Counted from the stretch's first letter, positions 1 to 5,570 are shown. The stretch is 8,125 bases of DNA from Candidatus Pacearchaeota archaeon (GCA_016186375.1 JACPLS010000081.1:1-8125), one strand, 5' to 3'. Notes: a model not told the origin generated them from the letters alone. Program-made: numbers and translations.

Positions 1-651
1 GTCGCTTATCGCAAAACAGAAGGATACAGCAGTCAGAAGCTAAGGATTAAATTACATGAAAAAGAAATATTTGTGTCTGAATCAACTATCAAAAGGATAG
101 TCAAAGGTCATGGATTATCCAATGGAAATAAGATGGAAGGAATAAAATTGAAATGGGTTAGATTTGAGAGGCATTATCCTAATGATATGTGGCAAATAGA
201 CGGAACCGAACTCTCAAATGCAAAACAGTTGGTTATTGTAGAAGATGATTGCTCTCGCTATTGCGTTGGTGCAATGATATTTGATTCGCTGACAACAGCG
301 AATATGATTGAGATACTTGAAAAATGCATAGCAATGCATGGAAAGCCCAGAGAGATATTGACCGATAATGGTCATGAGTTTGGAAGAACATGGAGAGATA
401 GCGAATTTGATAAATGGTGTGAAAAGCAAGGTATAATTCACATTCGTTCAGGAATTCATAAAGCAACAACTTTAGGAAAAATAGGAGCAATACAACAAAC
501 TTATTTCAGGGAAATAAGTTACTGCAACAATGATGTTGAAGCTTGGAGATACAGATACAATCATGAGAGACCTCATGAAAGTTTAAGAGGATTTGTACCA
601 GCAACGATATACTTTCAGTATAAAAGGCATAAGAAGCATTATGAATTATAA
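1..651 (+). CDS. IS481-like transposase, 5'-truncated by the window edge, catalytic Glu replaced
   Basis: The frame is open from base 1, so the GTG at 73 is probably internal and the true start lies upstream. The visible 216 residues begin with the end of an HTH region (GYSSQKLRIKL, then VSESTIKRIVKGHGL), followed by an rve/DDE integrase core. The first Asp is in WQIDGTEL (codon 199-201) and the second in LTDNGHEF (364-366). In this family the third acidic residue sits in a GK(I/V)E motif; here the motif reads GKIGAIQQ, with a GGA Gly codon at 484-486. The distal YNHERPHESL motif typical of IS481/IS3 transposases is present. A single base change from GAA would explain the loss, which should abolish strand transfer. 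The rest of the frame is intact, so inactivation looks recent, or the protein is kept for DNA binding. Family assignment is firm; inactivity is inferred. Confidence 0.8.
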   Translation, partial: VAYRKTEGYSSQKLRIKLHEKEIFVSESTIKRIVKGHGLSNGNKMEGIKLKWVRFERHYPNDMWQIDGTELSNAKQLVIVEDDCSRYCVGAMIFDSLTTANMIEILEKCIAMHGKPREILTDNGHEFGRTWRDSEFDKWCEKQGIIHIRSGIHKATTLGKIGAIQQTYFREISYCNNDVEAWRYRYNHERPHESLRGFVPATIYFQYKRHKKHYEL

Positions 652-677
652 GGGGACATATGTCTTGGACCTACACA
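652..677 (-). repeat. Probable right terminal inverted repeat of the IS481-like element
   Basis: Directly after the transposase stop comes a G-rich stretch containing GGGACATATGTCTTGGACC and ending in CTACACA. Read inward from the right it begins TGTGTAGGTCC, matching the TGT start usual for IS481-family ends. The left partner is outside the window, so the repeat cannot be confirmed by pairing, and the outer border may be off by a few bases. Confidence 0.5.
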
Positions 678-694
678 CTACGGGTGTTTTAGAT

Positions 695-706
695 AACTTT
701 TTAAGT
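695..706 (+). promoter_or_regulatory. TATA-like promoter of the restriction endonuclease gene
   Basis: An AT-rich box (AACTTTTTAAGT) is centred about 27 nt upstream of the ATG at 728. This is the archaeal TATA-to-start distance expected for a leaderless mRNA. The box lies between the IS481 right end and the gene. The flanking AACTT/AAGTT forms a short imperfect dyad over the TATA box that could bind a repressor, though five-base arms are weak evidence. No controller-protein gene is visible nearby. Confidence 0.45.
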
Positions 707-727
707 TGGTTATGAATAAGTAATTTT

Positions 728-1516
728 ATGAATGATTTAGTAAGAATTGGCTCGGAAACAGCCAAAGGTGGTTTTGCTAATGAAAAGACAATAGCAAAAA
801 AATTTGATAAATGGAAAAAGGATAAAGAAGCTCAAAAATGGCTAAAAATTATGGGTTACAATTTAGATGAGATAAAGGATGTTGAAGCAGTTATTTTACA
901 CGGACATAAAACAGATGTTCAGATAAAAGTTACCATCACTCTTAAAAAAGCTATTTCTGTTCAGAACCTCTCAATAAAGAAGGCAAATAGTGATGCGGAT
1001 TTTAACCAGATAGATAAGAGATGGGTTAAAAATTATGTTGATTTATGGGATATCCCTAATAATATTGTAAATCTTTTAGAGATTTTTTGTGGTAAAATAT
1101 CTCCAAAACAATTACTAAAAGAAGGAAAGATAACTAAAGACAAATATAAAAAATTAAGAGATAAAAGAAGATTTTTTATGGACGAATTTGAAATCAAACG
1201 TCAGAAGGAGATAATTGATTTTTTTACAAAAAATAAGTTATTGATTGTTACTGACATATTAAAAGGTAGAGGACAATTTGCGGCGGATTGGATGTTAGTA
1301 ACAAGGTATGATAGAATGAAAGATGAAACAAGTTGGGTTTTAGCTGATATTAACAAAGCTATGAGTATTTTTGGAGAAGGAGATGTTAAGATAAGTCCAA
1401 GAGGAAGTATTGCTATTGGAAAAATTACTTTACAAAGAAAGGGCGGTGATGGTGGTAGAGAAACAGGAAAAATGTTACAATTCAAAATAAAACCTTGTGA
1501 TTTATTTGAGAGTTAA
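728..1516 (+). CDS. HinP1I-like type II restriction endonuclease (predicted GCGC specificity)
   Basis: This 262-residue protein resembles R.HinP1I, which cuts G^CGC, over its whole length. Shared segments as I recall them are an N-terminal GSxTAKxGFxNEK, EAQ(K/D)WL..MG.NLDEIK, FNQIDK.W, KDKRR.FM.EF, DIL(K/R)GRG.FAA.W, SPRGSI and a C-terminal QRKGGD.GRET..MLQFKI. HinP1I has the catalytic pattern SD-X18-QXK (D62, Q81, K83). Here the aligned residues are D63, S82 and K84, giving TD-X18-SXK, so the Gln is replaced by Ser while the metal-binding Asp and the Lys remain. The protein is about 15 residues longer than HinP1I, from a Lys-rich insertion near residues 125-140. It converges on the methyltransferase gene with a 3-bp gap, as in many R-M systems. 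ATG 728 fits the TATA spacing. Homology is confident; GCGC specificity is inferred and activity with the Q-to-S change is open. Confidence 0.88.
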   Translation: MNDLVRIGSETAKGGFANEKTIAKKFDKWKKDKEAQKWLKIMGYNLDEIKDVEAVILHGHKTDVQIKVTITLKKAISVQNLSIKKANSDADFNQIDKRWVKNYVDLWDIPNNIVNLLEIFCGKISPKQLLKEGKITKDKYKKLRDKRRFFMDEFEIKRQKEIIDFFTKNKLLIVTDILKGRGQFAADWMLVTRYDRMKDETSWVLADINKAMSIFGEGDVKISPRGSIAIGKITLQRKGGDGGRETGKMLQFKIKPCDLFES

Positions 1517-1519
1517 TTT

Positions 1520-2296
1520 CTAAAAAATTAATTTTAATTGCTGTAAATGGGGTTTTATTCTTTTATTTGCTTCATCGCAATATTCTTTACTTATTTCAGA
1601 ACCAATAAATTTACGATTATTTAGGATAGCCATTTTTGCTGTTGTTCCAGAACCAAGCATAGGGTCATAGACTAAATCTCCTTCTTTACTCCAAGATAAA
1701 ATATGGTCTTCTGCTAATTTTTCAGGAAAAATAGCGGGATGCCCGTTATTAGATGTTCCAACAGGTATCTCCCAAACATTATTTCTCTTTTTATAATCTC
1801 CAACAACAAAATCTGGTACAACATCTCTTACTCCATTTGCATGTTTTCTTGCTCCCTTTACTTTTTGTCCTTTCAGTTTTGTTGGAATATCTTTTATTAA
1901 ATTAGTCGTCTTAATTTTTCCTTTAGAAAAGACAAACATATACTCAAAACTCTGACGATAACATGAATTAGAACCAAAGTTAAAACTATTTGGTTTAAAC
2001 CAAATCATAGTATCGTGCAAATTAAAGCCACATTCTTTAAAGAAAAGAGCTTGCTTAAATGCAGTTCCAGTTTCATCACCCTTATTTGTTGCATCATTAA
2101 CAACCCACACCAAAACTCCACCCTTTTTTGTAACTCTAAATAATTCTTTTGCTATTTTTTCAAATTCAAAAGAATATCCTTTATATTCTCTTAAATCATC
2201 ATAGGGCGGAGAGGTTATAGTTAAATCTATAAAGTTTTCTGGCATTTTTGCCATAGTCTTCAAACAATCCTCATTATAGATTTTATTTAATTCCAT
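1520..2296 (-). CDS. Beta-class DNA amino-methyltransferase (N4-cytosine or N6-adenine), R-M partner
   Basis: A SAM-dependent DNA methyltransferase of 258 residues. The catalytic motif IV, TSPPY (residues 28-32), precedes the SAM-binding motif I, DPMLGSGTT (211-219), the order that defines the beta class. FIGSEI (230-235) is the following motif II, with the acidic residue that usually contacts the SAM ribose. The middle third (about 110-195) is the likely target-recognition part. TSPPY is most often found in N4-cytosine enzymes, whereas N6-adenine enzymes usually have DPPY, so N4mC is favoured but not certain. It lies 3' to 3' with the HinP1I-like nuclease and should protect that nuclease's sites. 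It follows a zinc-ribbon gene by 4 bp. The start is preceded by GAAGTGAT, a partial match to the archaeal Shine-Dalgarno sequence, which overlaps the upstream TGA stop; it is probably translated by coupling. Confidence 0.88.
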   Translation of the reverse strand: MELNKIYNEDCLKTMAKMPENFIDLTITSPPYDDLREYKGYSFEFEKIAKELFRVTKKGGVLVWVVNDATNKGDETGTAFKQALFFKECGFNLHDTMIWFKPNSFNFGSNSCYRQSFEYMFVFSKGKIKTTNLIKDIPTKLKGQKVKGARKHANGVRDVVPDFVVGDYKKRNNVWEIPVGTSNNGHPAIFPEKLAEDHILSWSKEGDLVYDPMLGSGTTAKMAILNNRKFIGSEISKEYCDEANKRIKPHLQQLKLIF

Positions 2297-2300
2297 TTTA

Positions 2301-2444
2301 TCACTTCTTATTATTTAGTGGTTTATCCCAATAAGGACTTTTGCATTTAGGACATACGACTGGTGCTTCCTCTGTTCTTGTTATCCATTCATGTCCGCAT
2401 CTCTCGCATTTGCACTCGTAAACCTTGATTTCTTTTTTGCTCAT
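2301..2444 (-). CDS. Small zinc-ribbon protein, 47 aa, co-transcribed with the methyltransferase
   Basis: This short gene reads MSKKEIKVYEC at its start and encodes 47 residues. It has CxCxxCGHEW (Cys11, 13, 16) and CPKCKSPYWDKP (Cys31, 34). The C13-xx-C16 / C31-xx-C34 pair should bind one zinc ion; Cys11 is extra. Single-ribbon proteins ending in CPKCxSPYWDKP are frequent in archaea and have no assigned function that I know of. Its TGA stop is separated from the methyltransferase ATG by 4 bp, so the two form an operon with this gene first. A TATA box 27 nt upstream of its ATG supports both the start and leaderless translation. It might act as a regulator or DNA-binding accessory of the R-M cassette, but nothing in the sequence proves that. 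The Cys pattern and operon position make a real gene likely. Confidence 0.8.
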   Translation of the reverse strand: MSKKEIKVYECKCERCGHEWITRTEEAPVVCPKCKSPYWDKPLNNKK

Positions 2445-2465
2445 AAATATCTAATGAATGCCTTA

Positions 2466-2476
2466 CTTTAAATACT
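2466..2476 (-). promoter_or_regulatory. TATA-like promoter of the zinc-ribbon/methyltransferase operon
   Basis: On the minus strand the box reads AGTATTTAAAG and is centred about 27 nt upstream of the zinc-ribbon ATG at 2444, so the operon's first mRNA codon would be at or near its 5' end. The box is separate from the divergent transposase promoter about 35 bp away. Confidence 0.55.
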
Positions 2477-2499
2477 TTACTATAGTCATAGAGCATAAC

Positions 2500-2517
2500 C
2501 GAAAGGTTTAAATATAT
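2500..2517 (+). promoter_or_regulatory. Strong BRE/TATA promoter of the IS6-like transposase
   Basis: CGAAAGG followed by TTTAAATATA is a textbook archaeal BRE plus TATA box. Its first 11 bases (CGAAAGGTTTA) are identical to those of the 16S rRNA promoter at 7635-7645. The predicted start of transcription is near 2538-2540, about a dozen bases before the ATG at 2552. Confidence 0.6.
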
Positions 2518-2518
2518 G

Positions 2519-2547
2519 TATACCTATAGTATATTAGTGTAGGTATA
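2519..2547. repeat. Inverted repeat between TATA box and transposase start
   Basis: TATACCTA (2519-2526) and its exact reverse complement TAGGTATA (2540-2547) are 13 bp apart, and further wobble pairs extend the dyad. It spans the predicted transcription start and so is well placed for an operator used in autorepression. It could also belong to the left end of the insertion element. No matching copy is visible downstream of the transposase. Confidence 0.45.
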
Positions 2548-2551
2548 TAAC

Positions 2552-3430
2552 ATGAAACAAGAAATAATTTGTGAAAAATGCGATGGGAAGAACATTAAGA
2601 AAGACGGAATTAGAGAAACCAAAAATAGGGGCAAAGTTCAAAGATACAAATGTTTAAGTTGTTCTCATAGATTTTCAATAGACGATGGTTTTTGGAAGAT
2701 GAAAAACCACGAGGATAAAATAACTTCTTGCATGAATATGTATTATGCTGGAATGTCATTAAGGAAAATACAAGAGCATCTTCAAATGTTTGCTCCTAAA
2801 AATTCCCATTATTCTACTATTTATAGATGGAATGTAAAATATGCAAACATGATAAGTACACTTACAAATAATTTACAAATAGAAAGTGGAATTGAGTTAA
2901 TGTCTGATGAATTGGACTACCATAGATTAGGGGAGCAGAATTGGTTTGTTGATGTCATGGATACAACAACTCGTTATGTGGTTGCTTCGGATTACATGAA
3001 AAGCAGAACCATAGAAAACTTAACTAAAGTTTTAAAGAAAGGTAAGTTAGCAACAGGTGAACAGATTAAGGTGGTTACAACAGATGGATTAAAAGGTTAT
3101 GAGAGAGTTCTAAAGAAAAGTTTTGGATTAAAAACTCATTGGAACCATAAAAGCCCAATAATTCATAATGTTGTTATAGCTTCTGAAAGAGGATTTAATC
3201 ATAAGATAGAAAGGTTGCATAACACCATTAGAGACAGAACAAAGATTATGCGCGGTTTTCATGGAAGTTTGGAAAGTGCAAGAGCTATTATGAAAGGTAT
3301 GGAAATTTATTATAATTTTGTAAGAAAACATCAAGGGATAGACAATAAAACTCCACAAGAGGAAGCTATACCTGAATTGACTTTAAGCACGAATAAATGG
3401 TTAAGTTTGATTAAATTAGCTAAACTTTAG
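2552..3430 (+). CDS. IS6/IS240-like DDE transposase
   Basis: A 292-residue transposase. An N-terminal zinc ribbon (C7-xx-C10 and C34-xx-C37) is followed by a helix-turn-helix region (about 60-95, with GMSLRKIQEHL and STIYRW). The IS240-type DDE catalytic core has Asp119 (MSDELDYH), Asp178 (VVTTDGLKGY) and Glu220 (NHKIERLHNTIRDR), with MRGFHG and YYNFVRKHQG beyond. All three catalytic residues are present and the frame is intact, so the enzyme looks functional. The start is set by a strong BRE/TATA promoter. The stop overlaps the stop of the convergent 69-aa gene, leaving no unique space for a right terminal repeat; I could not find matching ends. The element may end inside that neighbouring gene, or this may be a stranded or co-opted transposase. 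Confidence 0.85.
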   Translation: MKQEIICEKCDGKNIKKDGIRETKNRGKVQRYKCLSCSHRFSIDDGFWKMKNHEDKITSCMNMYYAGMSLRKIQEHLQMFAPKNSHYSTIYRWNVKYANMISTLTNNLQIESGIELMSDELDYHRLGEQNWFVDVMDTTTRYVVASDYMKSRTIENLTKVLKKGKLATGEQIKVVTTDGLKGYERVLKKSFGLKTHWNHKSPIIHNVVIASERGFNHKIERLHNTIRDRTKIMRGFHGSLESARAIMKGMEIYYNFVRKHQGIDNKTPQEEAIPELTLSTNKWLSLIKLAKL

Positions 3431-3636
3431 AAATCTTCTTTAATAATCTCTTTGTCTTCGGCATCTCTCAAATATAGAATTTGCGCTCCGCTCAAAGTCA
3501 TATGAGCATGCTTTTTTGAACCCTTTTGATAGACAATAATATCAGTCAGCCATGGCTCTTTATTGTAATCAATAACTTTAGCTTCATGAGGGCGTTCAAT
3601 TTTATCTTTTTTCACTTCCTTTTTATTTTCTTCCAT
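3427..3636 (-). CDS. Unknown small charged protein, 69 aa
   Basis: I do not recognise this protein. The Met at 3636 is preferred over an upstream in-frame Met at 3714 because a TATA-like box sits 27 nt before it, and because the extra 26 residues are promoter-like sequence. It opens with a Lys/Glu-rich tail (MEENKKEVKKDKIE). A more structured part follows, with EPWLTDIIVYQKGSKKHAH and a conserved-looking MTLSGAQILYLRDAEDKEI, suggesting a short alpha/beta domain. There is no signal peptide, Cys pair or known motif. Its stop overlaps the stop of the convergent transposase by a few bases, so its last codons could derive from the end of the insertion element. Coding status is likely but the function is unknown. 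Confidence 0.6.
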   Translation of the reverse strand: MEENKKEVKKDKIERPHEAKVIDYNKEPWLTDIIVYQKGSKKHAHMTLSGAQILYLRDAEDKEIIKEDF

Positions 3637-3658
3637 AACAAAAGTATGTAACTCAAAG

Positions 3659-3669
3659 TTAAAAAATCT
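3659..3669 (-). promoter_or_regulatory. TATA-like promoter of the 69-aa gene
   Basis: On the minus strand GATTTTTTAAC is centred about 27 nt upstream of the ATG at 3636, the same leaderless spacing seen for most genes in this window. The box itself is only a moderate match. Confidence 0.4.
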
Positions 3670-3807
3670 TACTATAGCACCCGACAACGCAACAATGCAA
3701 AATGATAAAAGCATTTAAAAACCCTGTTTATCTGGAAGGATTAATGCCAATTGGGCAGAAGATTTACAGGTACTGGCTGAAATAAATCCAGAAAAACTCC
3801 TGTGCTC

Positions 3808-3816
3808 TTTATATAA
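3808..3816 (+). promoter_or_regulatory. TATA box of the S2 gene
   Basis: TTTATATAA is centred 28 nt upstream of the S2 ATG at 3841, which places the transcription start at or within a few bases of the start codon. There is no Shine-Dalgarno sequence before the ATG. Confidence 0.6.
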
Positions 3817-3840
3817 TAAATTACAAAGGATAACAGAAAA

Positions 3841-4731
3841 ATGCCAAGAAAGAAAAAGACAGAAGAAACTGAAAATATGGATGAAGTAAAGGAAAAAGTA
3901 AATGTGAATAAATTAGAACAAGAAAATACCGAAGACGAGGTTAAGAAATTAGAAAAGGAAGGAAGGAAAGAAGTAAATTTAATAGACAAGAATAATTCTG
4001 AAAAAGAAGAAAAGAAAAAAAAGTTTGCAAAGCTCCTAGAAAAAGCCAAAAAACTTGAAGCGAGTGTTGAAGAAGCCAAGGAAATAGACATAAAAAAGAA
4101 AGTTAAGCCTGAAGAGGAAGAAGTGAAAAAAGATGCTCTTGTTCCAATTGAGGATTATCTAAAATCTTCCATCCATCTCGGAACTAGAGTTATTACTCCT
4201 GACATGCGTAAATTCGTCTATAGAAGAAGAGCGGATGGACTTGCTGTTTTTAATACTGCTCTTTTAGATGATATGATTCGTTCTGGAGCCGATTTTCTTT
4301 CCAAGTTTGCTCAAAATGAAATAATAATTGTTTGTAAGAGAGAAGCTGGGTGGAAAGCAGTAAATAAATTCTCTGAAATTACCGGAATAAGGGCTTACAC
4401 AAAAAAATATCCTGCAGGGATTCTAACAAATACAAATCTGGAAAATTTTACTGAGGCGGAATTAATTTTTATCTGTGATCCTTGGCTAGACAAAAATGCT
4501 TTGGAAGACGCTAATAGAATTGGCATTCCTACTTTATCTATCTGTGATACTAATAACTTTACACCAGGAATTACTCAAGTTATTCCTGGAAATAATAAAA
4601 GTGCAAAAAGCTTAGGAATGATATTATATTTAATAACAAAGATTTATGTTGTAACGCGAAAACTTTCTGTTCAAATGCCTTCAATCAAAGAATTTATTGA
4701 GGGCTGGGACGAATTGCAGCCGCCGAAGTAA
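3841..4731 (+). CDS. rpsB: 30S ribosomal protein S2 (uS2), archaeal type, with N-terminal extension
   Basis: A component of the small ribosomal subunit. The last ~197 residues (about 100-296) match archaeal S2: VPIEDYLKSSIHLGTRV, a TPDMRKFVYRRRADGL block, FNTALLDD, YPAGILTNTNLENFTE, the CDPWLDKNALEDANRIGIP segment and IPGNNKSAKSLGMILYLI. The first ~98 residues are an added tail made almost wholly of Lys and Glu with few hydrophobics, predicted as disordered or coiled coil; the KFAKLLEKAKKLEASVEEAK stretch is the likely helix. Archaeal S2 proteins usually lack so long a tail. The ATG is fixed by the TATA spacing. It is transcribed separately from its neighbours; the usual archaeal partners (L13, S9, RNA polymerase subunits, enolase) are not adjacent here. 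The gene name follows bacterial usage. Confidence 0.93.
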   Translation: MPRKKKTEETENMDEVKEKVNVNKLEQENTEDEVKKLEKEGRKEVNLIDKNNSEKEEKKKKFAKLLEKAKKLEASVEEAKEIDIKKKVKPEEEEVKKDALVPIEDYLKSSIHLGTRVITPDMRKFVYRRRADGLAVFNTALLDDMIRSGADFLSKFAQNEIIIVCKREAGWKAVNKFSEITGIRAYTKKYPAGILTNTNLENFTEAELIFICDPWLDKNALEDANRIGIPTLSICDTNNFTPGITQVIPGNNKSAKSLGMILYLITKIYVVTRKLSVQMPSIKEFIEGWDELQPPK

Positions 4732-4740
4732 TATTTATAA
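4731..4740 (+). promoter_or_regulatory. TATA box of the membrane-protein gene
   Basis: ATATTTATAA begins on the last base of the S2 stop codon and is centred 27 nt before the ATG at 4763. It supports that start over an earlier ATG at 4697, which would lie inside the S2 gene. Confidence 0.55.
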
Positions 4741-4762
4741 ACTAGATCTTTTATATTACTAT

Positions 4763-5485
4763 ATGAAAAAAAGAGGAACAAGTTTCGGTTATGTCCTCAT
4801 GTGTGTAATTATAGCTATTATTCTTTTAGTTATAGGTTTCTTTATAGGTAAAAGTGTAGAAGAGAAAAAGATTAATGATTTTAATAATCAAGGTAGCAAT
4901 TCTATCATACAACCAAATATTCAAGATACTGATCAAGAACAAAATCAACAAAAAAACACAGAATCTCAGACTGAAGTTGAAACTGTAAGTGAATTAACAA
5001 CGTGCCTAGAAAAAATTACAATAGATAAAATTCCTACATCATTGAAGTTGTTTAAATCAGGAAATCAAGTAACTTATGCGGGGAAACCAGGGAAATATTT
5101 AGGTACACTTTATTGGGATTTAAATAATAATAAATTAGATTTGCCTTCTCTTGGATATAGAGCAATTTATATCAGCCCTACTAATTATTATAATTCTTTT
5201 GGACAAGTTGTAAAGATTTCTATAATAATATCTAAAATAAATGAAAAACAACATTATGATTTAATTATCAATGATCTTAATGACTTAAAGGATAAAGGAA
5301 ATGCAAAAGAAGAAGATCTAAAGGGTTCAAAGATATTTTTGATAGATACTTCTAATAAGACTCAAACTTCTAACAAATGGTATGCTATCGCTGGTAAACA
5401 GCAATATTTACAATTTAGTTTTGATGGAATTAATATTGAAGAAGGGCGGCCATTATTGGATCAATTCGTTAGTATAATTTGTTGA
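4763..5485 (+). CDS. Membrane-anchored protein of unknown function, 240 aa
   Basis: I do not recognise the family. A short basic N-terminus (MKKRG) is followed by one hydrophobic helix (about residues 9-29, GYVLMCVIIAIILLVIGFFIG), a charged stop (KSVEEKK) and a low-complexity Gln/Asn-rich linker (about 38-75). The remainder is a soluble domain of about 165 residues. This layout suggests a signal-anchored protein with the C-terminal domain outside the cell, which the positive-inside rule supports. The outer domain has only two cysteines, Cys81 at its start and Cys240 as the very last residue, which could form a disulfide tying the ends together. Visible segments include TYAGKPGKYLGTLYWDLNN, GYRAIYISPTNYY and KWYAIAGKQQYLQFSFDG, suggesting a beta-rich fold. 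Start chosen from the TATA spacing. Confidence 0.75.
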   Translation: MKKRGTSFGYVLMCVIIAIILLVIGFFIGKSVEEKKINDFNNQGSNSIIQPNIQDTDQEQNQQKNTESQTEVETVSELTTCLEKITIDKIPTSLKLFKSGNQVTYAGKPGKYLGTLYWDLNNNKLDLPSLGYRAIYISPTNYYNSFGQVVKISIIISKINEKQHYDLIINDLNDLKDKGNAKEEDLKGSKIFLIDTSNKTQTSNKWYAIAGKQQYLQFSFDGINIEEGRPLLDQFVSIIC

Positions 5486-5560
5486 TTTTGATAAAGAAAA
5501 CTTGAAAAACTTTATACTCTTTAACTATTACAATAATTACTAACTTAAATATCACAACAA

Positions 5561-5570
5561 TATTTTTATA
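5561..5570 (+). promoter_or_regulatory. TATA box of pyrB
   Basis: TATTTTTATA is centred 29 nt upstream of ATG 5595 and only 14 nt upstream of the alternative TTG at 5580. That favours the ATG. Another weak box (CTTTATA, near 5508) lies farther up, with no start codon at a fitting distance. Confidence 0.5.

Larger units (their letters stand above)
1..677 (+). mobile_element. 3' part of an IS481-like insertion element
   Basis: An rve-type transposase reading frame enters at the left edge of the window and ends at 651. It is followed directly by a probable right terminal inverted repeat, after which the sequence changes to the promoter of the next gene. The left end of the element lies outside the window, so completeness and target duplication cannot be judged. 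The transposase lacks its catalytic Glu, so this copy is probably unable to move itself. Family assignment rests on the HTH-plus-rve layout and on the end sequence reading TGTGTAGG inward on the minus strand. Confidence 0.7.

Noticed and set aside
728..760. A controller (C) protein gene for the R-M cassette.
   Set aside because: No HTH-coding short frame is found in 652-727 or 2445-2551; the zinc-ribbon gene is the only small companion.
3702..3785. Possible 27-codon small gene on the + strand starting MIKAFKNPVYLEG.
   Set aside because: The only upstream AT box is too far away for the leaderless spacing seen elsewhere, there is no SD, and it overlaps the promoter region of the minus-strand gene. 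Too short to support alone.
3719..3889. Open 56-codon stretch on the + strand with protein-like composition (NANWAEDLQVLAEINPEKLL).
   Set aside because: It has no ATG, GTG or TTG start, contains the S2 TATA box and overlaps the start of S2. It could be a gene remnant, but open frames of this length occur by chance in such DNA.
3741..4091. Long Ser/Phe-rich open frame on the minus strand.
   Set aside because: It is the antisense of the Lys/Glu-rich S2 extension, whose codons create Phe/Ser/Leu runs and no stops on the other strand.
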